7,598 bases of DNA from Phycisphaeraceae bacterium (GCA_029260695.1 JAJDCT010000156.1:1-7598), one strand, 5' to 3'. Counted from the stretch's first letter, positions 1 to 6,423 are shown. Translations and numbers: made by a program. Notes: generated from the letters alone by a model not told the origin.

Positions 1-384
1 ATCCGCCTGTACCGGGTCATCTACGACGTCACCGATCACGTGACCCAGGCGTTGGAAGGCATGCTCGCACCCGAGACACAGGAAGAAGTCTTGGGGCAGG
101 CCGAGGTCAAGCAGGTCTTTAAGATCGGCAAGCTTGGGATGATCGCCGGTTGCATCGTGACCGAGGGTACGTTCCAGAAGTCCGGCAAGGCCCGGCTGCA
201 GCGTGACGGGATCGTCGTGACCGACAACCGTGATGTCGATAGCCTCCGCCGTGTGAAGGACGACGCCAAGGAGGTCAGGGCCGGCACAGAGTGCGGCATC
301 CGCCTCAAGGGCTTCGACGACCTCAAGCCCGGTGACACGATCGTTTGTTACAACGTCAAACAGGTCAAGAGGAAGCTGGAGTAG
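1..384 (+). CDS. infB: Translation initiation factor IF-2, C-terminal fragment (5' end outside window)
   Basis: The open frame enters at base 1 without a start and ends at TAG 382-384, giving the last 127 residues of IF-2, the GTPase that brings fMet-tRNA to the 30S subunit and promotes subunit joining. Seen here are the end of domain III (IIYDV-like VIYDVTDHV, then MLAPE at 21-25) and the C-terminal domain IV/C2. Family hallmarks are AEVKQVFK (34-41), AGCIVTEG (49-56), LRRVKDDAKEV (82-92) and GTECGI (95-100). From knowledge of Bacillus IF-2, the Cys of AGC and the ECG triplet line the fMet-binding surface, and all are kept. The residue after LRR is Val (85), where I recall Phe or Tyr in E. 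coli and Bacillus. An internal GTG at 40 is not a real start. It heads the infB / YlxP-like / rbfA block. Identification is secure; the missing 5' part prevents any statement on the GTPase domain. Confidence 0.97.
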   Translation: MRLYRVIYDVTDHVTQALEGMLAPETQEEVLGQAEVKQVFKIGKLGMIAGCIVTEGTFQKSGKARLQRDGIVVTDNRDVDSLRRVKDDAKEVRAGTECGIRLKGFDDLKPGDTIVCYNVKQVKRKLE

Positions 385-387
385 AAG

Positions 388-477
388 GTGATTGGTGGTT
401 AGAAGTGACCAATCACTACGAGCGGTGCTCGTCAGCCCGGTTGCAAGACCGTGAGCCAACCACTAACCGCCAACCAC
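388..477 (+). other. Competing inverted repeats (possible RNA switch or attenuator) in the infB / YlxP-like spacer
   Basis: Starting 4 bases after the infB stop, GTGATTGGT (388-396) is the exact reverse complement of ACCAATCAC (408-416), giving a 9-bp stem with an 11-base loop. The same left arm, extended to 388-402, is also nearly complementary to 463-477. That pairing has 14 of 15 positions if one G-U is allowed, with a single A/C mismatch, and encloses about 60 bases. A third partner lies at 455-463. The right-hand partners are diverged direct repeats (GTGACCAATCACTA at 405-418; GTGAGCCAACCACTAA at 451-466). The hairpins are mutually exclusive, and the distal one ends 7 bases before the ATG at 485. 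No U-tract follows either hairpin, so neither is a standard intrinsic terminator. A role in transcript processing, translation control or attenuation is inference. Confidence 0.5.
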
Positions 478-484
478 CACTGCC

Positions 485-784
485 ATGGTCATCGGGATCC
501 TCCAGGTCGAGTTGCGGATCGAAGGCGCGGATTCGTTGAAGGACAAACGCCGTGTGGTTGCCAGCCTCAAAGACCGCCTGCACCGCGAACATCAGGTGTC
601 GGTCGCCGAGGTGGATACACAGGATATCCACAGGACCGCGACGCTGGGGATGGCGATTGTGAGTACCGCCGTGCCTCACTGCCAGGGTGTCTTGGATGGG
701 ATACTGAATAAGCTCCGCACCGGACACGGGTATGTTTTAGCTAACCACCGCGTCGAGATACTCACCGGCCAGGGAAAAGATTAA
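485..784 (+). CDS. DUF503 / YlxP-family small protein
   Basis: This 99-residue protein matches the DUF503 (COG1550, YlxP-like) family in length and pattern. It opens with MVIGILQVEL, a beta strand, followed by the family signature SLKDKRRVVASLKDRL (17-32), then VSVAEVDTQD (38-47) and the hydrophobic strand LGMAIVS (54-60). The C-terminal part carries a helix (VLDGILNKL) and a last strand (RVEIL). Members are small cytosolic proteins with a ferredoxin-like fold and no settled biochemical role. Their recurrent position between infB and rbfA, as in Firmicutes, suggests a link to translation or 30S maturation, which is inference. The ATG at 485 is chosen because the conserved N-terminal strand begins there. 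No Shine-Dalgarno sequence precedes it, and the upstream bases lie within the right arm of a predicted hairpin, so translation could depend on the folding of this spacer or on coupling to infB. Confidence 0.9.
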   Translation: MVIGILQVELRIEGADSLKDKRRVVASLKDRLHREHQVSVAEVDTQDIHRTATLGMAIVSTAVPHCQGVLDGILNKLRTGHGYVLANHRVEILTGQGKD

Positions 785-894
785 ACGGAAACATGAAGCC
801 TGATTGATGAAATAAGTGGTGGGCACGCCTGTTAGATACTTCTGTTGTGTCCCGCGTCACATACCTTCTATCCAAATCGTAGACCGCCAATCCT

Positions 895-1359
895 ATGAGT
901 CACCGTATCGCACAAGTCGAGGCAACGCTGAAGAAAGCGATCGCCGAGGTCCTCCAGAGGGATCTGGCGGACCCGCGTGTCGATGCTTTCGTGAGTATCA
1001 CCCGTGTGAAGATCTCGTCTGACATGGCCAACGCGACCATCTTCGTCTCCATCATGCCCGAAGAGAAACAGAGCAAAAACATCCACGGCCTACGCCACGC
1101 GACCGGGCACATCCGTTCGCTGGTTCTCAAGAAGATGGCGACCCGGACCGTGCCCCGGATCAGATTCGCCTTAGACGAGTCGCTCAAGAAGCAGGCCGCC
1201 GTGATGGAAGCGATCAATCGAGGTAGTGAGAAGACCCCCCCGCTTGAGCAGGCCGGCCCGGACGTCACAGAAGCCGACATGCCCGGCCACGCCAACGACC
1301 CCACAGAACACGACACCCAGAACCAAGACCCCACAGCCTCAGAGGACCGATCTAAGTGA
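895..1359 (+). CDS. rbfA: Ribosome-binding factor A (30S maturation), with C-terminal extension
   Basis: This 154-residue protein is RbfA, the KH-fold factor that binds the 30S subunit and helps mature the 5' end of 16S rRNA. Family features are the N-terminal helix with RIAQVEATLKKAIAEVLQRD (4-23), DPRV (26-29), the strand SITRVKISSDMANATIFVSI (34-53), and the segment LVLKKMATRTVPRIRFALDE (76-95), which includes the VPxIxFxLDES motif. The core ends near residue 112. A tail of about 42 residues follows (113-154), polar, rich in Asp, Glu, Pro and Thr, net acidic and probably disordered; E. coli RbfA is 133 residues in all. The ATG is fixed because an in-frame TAG sits at 880-882. No Shine-Dalgarno sequence is visible before it, and the preceding 110-base spacer (785-894) shows no convincing promoter or hairpin. 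The stop overlaps the next start (GTGA at 1356-1359), implying translational coupling. Confidence 0.95.
   Translation: MSHRIAQVEATLKKAIAEVLQRDLADPRVDAFVSITRVKISSDMANATIFVSIMPEEKQSKNIHGLRHATGHIRSLVLKKMATRTVPRIRFALDESLKKQAAVMEAINRGSEKTPPLEQAGPDVTEADMPGHANDPTEHDTQNQDPTASEDRSK
1341..1346 (+). promoter_or_regulatory. Shine-Dalgarno site for the HhH-GPD gene
   Basis: AGAGGA lies inside the end of rbfA, 9 bases before the GTG at 1356. It is the best ribosome-binding sequence among the first four genes. It supports the GTG start with a 4-base overlap over the next in-frame ATG (codon 15, near 1398). Confidence 0.65.
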
Positions 1360-2189
1360 AGCACGAACCCGCACAGATCAAAAAACTTAACGCCCTGATG
1401 CGCCGGCTCAAGGCCAAGCACAAGAACCTCGAAGCCCCCGGCTACGAGCCGACCACTCAGTTAATTATGGCCTTCCTCCAGTCCGACGCCTCGCGGCGCA
1501 AGGCCGAGCTGGCCTACGACGCCCTGATGGAGCAGATGGTCGACAACAACGAGCTGCGCGTCAGCCTCACGCAAGAGATCGTGGATGTGATCGGGGAGAA
1601 CTACCCCCGGGTGCACTGGCGGATTGAGCGGATGCGCGAATCGCTGAACGAAGTCTACCTCCGCGAGCACGACCACAAGATGGTAAAGGCCGCCTCGCTG
1701 ACCAAGAAAGAGCAACGGCACTACCTGGACACGCTGACCGGCATCACGCCTTACGCCGCCGCGTCTGTGATGCTCTTGTGTTTCGGCGGGCACGCGATCC
1801 CCGTCGACGACAAGCTCGCCGCCCTCTTGGCTCGTGAAGACGCGATCGACGAGGGGCTCGCTCCCGCGCAGGTCGAGGCGCTGCTGCTTAGGCAGTTCAA
1901 AGCAGGCGATCCGTCGGTCGAGGCACACCTGCTTCTGCAGGCCTGGTCCGACGGCTGCAAGACGCCCGCCTCGGTGCTCGAAGCCATCGAGCCACAGCTT
2001 GTCGCCGTCGAGACAACCCGTGAAGACCAGAAGCGCGAGCCTGCCAAGAAAAAATCGTCGAAGAAAACGGCGCCCGCCAAGAAACCCGCCGCCGCACCCA
2101 AGCCGGCCGCTAAAACCACCAAAAAGACAACTAAGAAGACTACGAAGAAAACCACTAAGAAGCCCGCCTCACGCACGAAGAAGAAGTGA
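1356..2189 (+). CDS. HhH-GPD (MutY/endonuclease III-like) protein with histone-H1-like lysine-rich tail, no Fe-S cluster motif
   Basis: The 277-residue product has a helical N-terminal half (33-125) followed by a helix-hairpin-helix and GPD signature: LDTLTGITPYAAASVMLLCF (124-143) then HAIPVDDKLAALLAR (146-160). This aligns by eye with LPGVGRxTA...VD of endonuclease III and MutY. The catalytic Asp is retained (D151). The position of the endonuclease III lyase Lys is Tyr (Y133), as in Bacillus and human MutY, which suggests monofunctional glycosylase chemistry or binding only. The four Cys of the C-terminal [4Fe-4S] loop are absent (only C142 and C201 exist), and D44 seems to replace the conserved helix-inserted Gln. 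From about 226 the protein becomes a Lys/Ala/Pro/Thr tail with a (KKTT)n run, like histone H1, likely to bind DNA or RNA without sequence preference. GTG start: 4-base overlap with rbfA and SD AGAGGA. Function unproven: a cytosolic DNA-repair or nucleoid protein is inferred. Confidence 0.72.
   Translation: MKHEPAQIKKLNALMRRLKAKHKNLEAPGYEPTTQLIMAFLQSDASRRKAELAYDALMEQMVDNNELRVSLTQEIVDVIGENYPRVHWRIERMRESLNEVYLREHDHKMVKAASLTKKEQRHYLDTLTGITPYAAASVMLLCFGGHAIPVDDKLAALLAREDAIDEGLAPAQVEALLLRQFKAGDPSVEAHLLLQAWSDGCKTPASVLEAIEPQLVAVETTREDQKREPAKKKSSKKTAPAKKPAAAPKPAAKTTKKTTKKTTKKTTKKPASRTKKK
2112..2162 (+). repeat. In-frame 12-base repeat encoding the (KTTK) lysine/threonine tail
   Basis: Residues 253-269 of the HhH-GPD protein read as four KTTK units plus a final K. 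The DNA period is 12 bases, but the codons differ between copies: Thr is encoded by ACC, ACA, ACT and ACG, and Lys by AAA and AAG. The peptide is more regular than the DNA, as expected if the tail sequence is maintained by selection and is not a recent slippage expansion. A broader Lys/Pro/Ala-rich stretch (from about 2031) surrounds it. Confidence 0.8.
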
Positions 2190-2196
2190 TCTACTG

Positions 2197-3087
2197 ATGA
2201 ATACGAAACTACAGGATGCGCTGTTACGCATCGGGATACCCAAGGGCAGCCTCCAGGACGCGACCGTTGATCTGTTCGATCGGGCCGGGTACGACATCAC
2301 CATCCCAAGCCGCTCCTACTTCCCACGCATCGATGATCCCGAACTCGCCGCCGTTATGTTCCGCGCCCAGGAGATAAGCCGGTACGTCGAGGACGGCGTG
2401 ATCGATCTTGGGATCACAGGTCACGACTGGGTTGTCGAGAACGACTCGGATGTGCACGAGGTCTGCGAGCTGCGGTATTCTCGAGCCACGAGCAATCCGG
2501 CGACCTGGGTGCTGGCGGTCCCGGAAGAATCTGATTATCACAAGCCCGAGGACCTTGCCGGCGGCATCATCGCCACCGAATTGCTCGGCACGACTCAACG
2601 GTACTTCAAGGACCGCGGGATCGATGTTAAAAAGGTCGAGTTCAGTTGGGGCGCGACCGAGGTCAAAGCCCGTCTGGTCGACGCCATCGTTGACATCACC
2701 GAGACCGGCTCGTCACTGCGTGCCAACAAGCTCCGTGTCATCGACACGCTGCTGACCTCGACCACAAGACTTATCGCCAACAAGCAGGCGTGGGCAGACC
2801 CCAAGAAGCGGGCCAAGATCGAGGACCTGGCGCTGCTTCTTCTAGCCGCAATTGATGCGAAATCCAAGGTCGGGCTGAAGATGAACGTGCCGCGTGCCTC
2901 GCTGGATGCGATCCTCAAGCTCCTCCCGGCCGAGCAATCCCCGACCGTCAACGCCCTGGCGGATGAGCAGTGGGTCGCGGTCGAGGTCGTGCTGGAGGAG
3001 CGGGTCGAGCGTGACTTGTCCCCGGCGCTTAAGCGTGCCGGCGCGACCGCGATCTTCAGCTACCCCCTGAACAAGGTCATCCCCTGA
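2197..3087 (+). CDS. hisG: ATP phosphoribosyltransferase, long (HisG-L) form
   Basis: The 296-residue product catalyses the first step of histidine synthesis, joining ATP and PRPP to give phosphoribosyl-ATP. Visible family features are RIGIPKGSLQDATVDLF (11-27), a YFPRIDDPELAAVMFRAQEI region (41-60), GVIDLGITGHDW (67-78), the PRPP-binding loop DITETGSSLRANKL (166-179), and a C-terminal ACT-like regulatory domain (about 222-296) containing LPAEQSPTVNAL and an AGATAIFSYPLNKVI end. The regulatory domain marks the long, hexameric form, normally inhibited by histidine and independent of HisZ. The ATG at 2197 is chosen because the conserved IPKGSL strand begins soon after. An open frame continues upstream to 1834, but there it is only a shadow of the preceding gene. 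It starts 7 bases after the HhH-GPD stop with only a weak AAGAAG upstream, implying co-transcription with rbfA and the HhH gene. No other his genes are present. Confidence 0.95.
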   Translation: MNTKLQDALLRIGIPKGSLQDATVDLFDRAGYDITIPSRSYFPRIDDPELAAVMFRAQEISRYVEDGVIDLGITGHDWVVENDSDVHEVCELRYSRATSNPATWVLAVPEESDYHKPEDLAGGIIATELLGTTQRYFKDRGIDVKKVEFSWGATEVKARLVDAIVDITETGSSLRANKLRVIDTLLTSTTRLIANKQAWADPKKRAKIEDLALLLLAAIDAKSKVGLKMNVPRASLDAILKLLPAEQSPTVNALADEQWVAVEVVLEERVERDLSPALKRAGATAIFSYPLNKVIP

Positions 3088-3106
3088 CGCCCGCCCGCGC
3101 TTGGAC

Positions 3107-3110
3107 AGGA
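3107..3110 (+). promoter_or_regulatory. Shine-Dalgarno site for the TPR lipoprotein gene
   Basis: AGGA sits 9 bases before the ATG at 3120, the same spacing as the candidate sites for the HhH-GPD gene and gyrB. It supports this start, which also begins the signal peptide exactly. Confidence 0.5.
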
Positions 3111-3119
3111 CCGCCCCGC

Positions 3120-6100
3120 ATGACAGCACGACGTATCATCCTCTTTGCAGCCCTCTGCCTGTTTTTGGTCACGGGGTGTCAGTCGGGCAACGGTGCCGGT
3201 GAACGCGGTAAGACTCGGCGTTTTGGCCGGGTTGCCCTGCGGTACGATGTCGGATTGCCTCCGGGGGTTTCTGAGGATCAGCTTTCGCCATTAAAAGGTG
3301 AAGACCTCAAGAAAGCCCAACTCTCCGCCGCCGAAGTTTTGGCGAACCTCCCCAAGCCGCAGTACCTGGATGCCTCCGGGCAAGCCACCGACTCGCTGGA
3401 CACCCAGGCCGAGCCACCGCTGGCGGCGCAGAAGGCTTACATTGATGGCCGACTTGCGTGGCGCGAGGGTGACAGCACCCGTGCCAAGAAACATCTGGAG
3501 TCGGCTCTGAGGCTCTCGCCCAACGAGCCGACGCTCCTTCGACTGCTCGGGGAGATCTACACACGATCCGGTAACCGTATCAAGGGTGCGCAGTATTTCC
3601 GACGGGCCGTCGACCTCGCGCCAGGTGACGCACGCAGCATCTTTATCCTGGGCCGATTCGCGATTGAGAAAGGCGACCACGCAGAAGCCGCCGTGCTCTT
3701 TCATGAAGTGCTGCAAAGCGACGCTGCCGACCCGGCCCTGACCGAAGTGGCCTACCACTTCCTGGGCAACACACTCCGCAGCATGGGCCACGCCCAAGCC
3801 GCCATCGAGCAGTTCGACCGGTACTTCGAGCTGACTTCCAGGCCCATCCACGGCTCAGCGTTCGCCCGTGACCAGGCACTGCTTAGACGTCAGGTCGGCG
3901 TCACCCGGCAGCTGCTCGGTGACCTGTACATGAAGCTCGACAAGCCGGCGCCCGCGCTGGACGCGTATCGTTTTGCCTTGGAGGCCGGCGTCCCCGACCC
4001 GGTGAAGCTCGATAAACGCAGGGTCTATGCCGCGCTTCGGCTTAGCGATCACGACCTCGCCAAGCGTCTTGTGATCGAGCAGGTACAACGCCAGCACGGC
4101 GACGCGCAGTCCCTGGCCATGGTCCGCTACATCGTCAATCAGGGCGTACCCGCCTCCGGGGTCGCCCAGGCGCTGCGGTCGGTTTACCAAAGCCAGGGCA
4201 TGACCGAAGAGCTGGCGATCGCCACCGCCGACGTCCTGCCTACAGCAGAAGCAAGCTCGTTTCTGGCCGAGCATCTCAAGCAGGCCCCCGGGGATCGGCG
4301 CGTCTTCCACGCCTTGCTGCGCAACTACCTCCTGCCCCATGACCAGGCCCCGCACGACAGCAAATCACTGACCCAGACCATCGACCTGACCACGGGGCTG
4401 ATGTCAAAGGCGCCTGGCCTGGCCGACGAATACGGCACGTCCCTGGTCCATCACACACAAGACCCCCAGGCGATGCTGGATATCATCGGTAGCGCCGATA
4501 AGGACGGCCCAGACGCGACGATGCGTATCGTCTTGCGCGGGCTCTGCCTGGCGGTACTCAATCAATTTGAAGAGGCGCAGACCCAGTTCGAGTTGGCCGT
4601 CGCTCGCTCGCCCGACCTTGCGGTTGCCCGTGTTGAGTTAGCCAAAGCCCTGATCGTGCAGGACCGGTACGACGCCGCCGCTGACGTATTGGAGCCATTA
4701 GCCCAGTCCAATGAGACCAGCGTCATCCTCCTGCGTTCGCGTGTGCTTGCCAAGACCGACAGAGTCCAGGAAGCGGTTGAGTTGATCGACCGTGTGATCA
4801 ACGACACCGGGGGGGACGCCCGGCTTGTTATCAGCAAAGCCAATCTGGAGTTGTCACTCGGCCGGGCCCAAGATGCCGAGCAGACACTCTTGGATGCGCT
4901 CAACTCCAAGCCCAAGTCCGAGCCGCTGTATGAAGCGCTGCTGGAGCTCTACGACCCGACCTCCGGCAGGGCGTCACCGATCAAAGACCAGACCGCCAAG
5001 TGGCGGATCCTGGTCAAACGGCTGCTGGGCACGATCCCCAACAGCCGCACCGGCAGGCTTGTCCAGGCGCAGCTCTACGATGCCAGCCGCAACTACGACC
5101 GCGCCGCATCGATCCTTGAGGGCCTGCTCGCAGAGAACCCACTGGACGGCCGGGCCCTTAACCAGTTGCTCGATACCTACCACGCCGCCGGCCGTACCGG
5201 TGAAGCGATCACCCTGTTGGAAGCACGGCTGCAAGCTAAGCCCGATGACCTGAACCTGCTGAGGCTGGCCCTGCGTTTTTACAACAATGCCGGGGATCAG
5301 GAACGGCTGTTCGAGGTCCAGGAACGCGTCATTCTGCTGGAACCCGATGGCCCAGCCCGCGCCGGTCAGCTCGGGTTTCTTTATCGAAAGTGGGGCAAGT
5401 ACCAACAGGCGGTCGACGTCCTGGAAGCCGCTCTGGCCGAGAAGGACGTGCAGCGCCCTGTTGTGCTGATCAACCTGCTGGCGTCCTCGCTGGAGGAAAT
5501 GGGTGAGCCCGATCGTGCCGAGGAGCGGATCATCCAGGCCGTAGAGCGTTTCCCTGAGCACGAGGCGGAGCTAACGTACCTCCTGTCGGTGACCATCATT
5601 GCCCGGGGTGATCGTGGTCGTGGCGAGCAGGTCATGAGTGACCTCTTGGTCAAGTTCCCAGACCACGGCCCGACGAACAACGGCCTGGGCTACGCCATGC
5701 TGATGCGCAACGAAAACCCCGCGCAGGCGCTTGACATGATCCGCCGTGCGGTTGACAGCGACCCGACCAGTGAGGCCTACATGGACTCGCTGGGCTGGGC
5801 TTACTACAAGCTACAGCAGTTCGAAGACGCCGAGGTCTGGCTGCGTAAAGCCCGGGAGGCTGCGATTGTTCGCGTGCGATCCAGCGGGAGGGGGAATGCC
5901 GATACCTCAACCCTGGCGATCATCAACGACCACCTGGGTGACACCCTCTACCGGCTTGGACGCGAGGCCGAGTCGTTGCGTGCCTGGTCCCAGGCCGGTG
6001 CCCAACTCCGCGGCGTCACGCCGGAAGACCTCAAGCAGGACCCGGAGTTGGCGAGCCTGTCCGAACGTCTGCGTGAGAAGATCAGGGCGGTACGCGCCAA

Positions 6101-6287
6101 GACCCCGGTACCGGTCTCAGACCTGCCCCCAGGCGATCCAGAAGCCGAGGAACCGGCCATTGAATCAGACCCCCAGTCCGCCGAGGATGTCGAGCCCGAC
6201 CCGGCCGAGCTCGCGCCTACGGACCCCGCCCCGGCCGAGCCTACGCCCACCGATCCCCAGCCCGACCACAGCCCGGATGGCCCCTGA
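3120..6287 (+). CDS. Large TPR-repeat lipoprotein (1055 residues) with Pro/Asp/Glu-rich C-terminal tail
   Basis: The N-terminus is a lipoprotein signal peptide: basic MTARR, hydrophobic core (6-17), lipobox VTGC with Cys20 as the acylated residue, then Gln at +2. This predicts export and membrane anchoring; in enterobacteria non-Asp +2 residues go to the outer membrane. The body is mostly tetratricopeptide repeats of about 34 residues. I count roughly 18: near 103-240 (four), 260-290, 466-600 (four), 645-850 (six), 850-916 (two) and 931-964. Examples are GRLAWREGDSTRAKKHLESA and LGWAYYKLQQFEDAEVWLRK. The stretch 291-465 is helical but with poorly preserved repeats. A short Ser/Gly/Arg insertion (917-930) separates the last two repeats. 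The tail (996-1055) is low-complexity, rich in Pro, Asp and Glu. Family knowledge suggests a scaffold for envelope complexes, such as secretion, polysaccharide export or cell-wall assembly. No specific partner is shown by the neighbours (hisG, gyrB), so function is unknown. Confidence 0.85.
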   Translation: MTARRIILFAALCLFLVTGCQSGNGAGERGKTRRFGRVALRYDVGLPPGVSEDQLSPLKGEDLKKAQLSAAEVLANLPKPQYLDASGQATDSLDTQAEPPLAAQKAYIDGRLAWREGDSTRAKKHLESALRLSPNEPTLLRLLGEIYTRSGNRIKGAQYFRRAVDLAPGDARSIFILGRFAIEKGDHAEAAVLFHEVLQSDAADPALTEVAYHFLGNTLRSMGHAQAAIEQFDRYFELTSRPIHGSAFARDQALLRRQVGVTRQLLGDLYMKLDKPAPALDAYRFALEAGVPDPVKLDKRRVYAALRLSDHDLAKRLVIEQVQRQHGDAQSLAMVRYIVNQGVPASGVAQALRSVYQSQGMTEELAIATADVLPTAEASSFLAEHLKQAPGDRRVFHALLRNYLLPHDQAPHDSKSLTQTIDLTTGLMSKAPGLADEYGTSLVHHTQDPQAMLDIIGSADKDGPDATMRIVLRGLCLAVLNQFEEAQTQFELAVARSPDLAVARVELAKALIVQDRYDAAADVLEPLAQSNETSVILLRSRVLAKTDRVQEAVELIDRVINDTGGDARLVISKANLELSLGRAQDAEQTLLDALNSKPKSEPLYEALLELYDPTSGRASPIKDQTAKWRILVKRLLGTIPNSRTGRLVQAQLYDASRNYDRAASILEGLLAENPLDGRALNQLLDTYHAAGRTGEAITLLEARLQAKPDDLNLLRLALRFYNNAGDQERLFEVQERVILLEPDGPARAGQLGFLYRKWGKYQQAVDVLEAALAEKDVQRPVVLINLLASSLEEMGEPDRAEERIIQAVERFPEHEAELTYLLSVTIIARGDRGRGEQVMSDLLVKFPDHGPTNNGLGYAMLMRNENPAQALDMIRRAVDSDPTSEAYMDSLGWAYYKLQQFEDAEVWLRKAREAAIVRVRSSGRGNADTSTLAIINDHLGDTLYRLGREAESLRAWSQAGAQLRGVTPEDLKQDPELASLSERLREKIRAVRAKTPVPVSDLPPGDPEAEEPAIESDPQSAEDVEPDPAELAPTDPAPAEPTPTDPQPDHSPDGP

Positions 6288-6339
6288 CCCACCGTCTGTG
6301 CTGGCCGTTTTCGCACCCCGAAACCCCCCGTCACGCCCC

Positions 6340-6361
6340 GGTTTTCAGCCAGTTTTCAACC
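6340..6361 (+). repeat. Tandem 11-base repeat, GTTTTCARCC type
   Basis: GGTTTTCAGCC (6340-6350) is followed directly by AGTTTTCAACC (6351-6361), which differs at two positions. A related GTTTTCGCACC lies at 6307-6317. The 11-base period is close to one helical turn, so a protein binding one face of the DNA is possible, but it could be chance. Confidence 0.4.
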
Positions 6362-6414
6362 ACCGATCCACGCCCGTTTCCCCGGGTTTGGCACTGGTGG
6401 CAGGGCCCGGATTC

Positions 6415-6423
6415 TGGTATCAT
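6415..6423 (+). promoter_or_regulatory. Candidate extended -10 promoter for gyrB
   Basis: TGGTATCAT fits the extended -10 pattern TGn-TATnAT for the housekeeping sigma factor. No good -35 is found at 17 bases upstream (TGGTGG at 6395-6400). A TTGGCA at 6388-6393 is a better hexamer but lies too far away (24-base spacer). Transcription would start near 6430, giving a leader of about 78 bases. The call rests on motif resemblance and position only. Confidence 0.4.

Noticed and set aside
345..539. 64-codon + strand frame bridging the infB end and the YlxP-like gene start
   Set aside because: Overlaps two well-supported genes in another frame and crosses the repeat-bearing spacer; no homology is recognisable.
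804..840. TTGATG ... TAGATA as a promoter for rbfA
   Set aside because: Spacer is about 23 bases, too long for the housekeeping sigma factor, and the hexamers are imperfect.
1834..2196. N-terminal extension of hisG to an upstream start
   Set aside because: The extra residues are an Arg/Pro-rich shadow of the HhH-GPD tail; HisG homology begins just after the ATG at 2197.
3291..3851. 186-codon minus-strand frame within the TPR gene
   Set aside because: No recognisable domain; the opposite strand encodes well-formed TPR repeats across the same bases.
6307..6324. Stem GTTTTCG/CGAAAC as terminator of the TPR gene
   Set aside because: Only 5-6 pairs with a bulge and followed by C-rich sequence without a T-tract.
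6388..6402. Sigma-54-like site (TTGGCAC ... GGCA)
   Set aside because: The GG and GC elements are 8 bases apart instead of the required 10, and gyrB is not a typical sigma-54 target.
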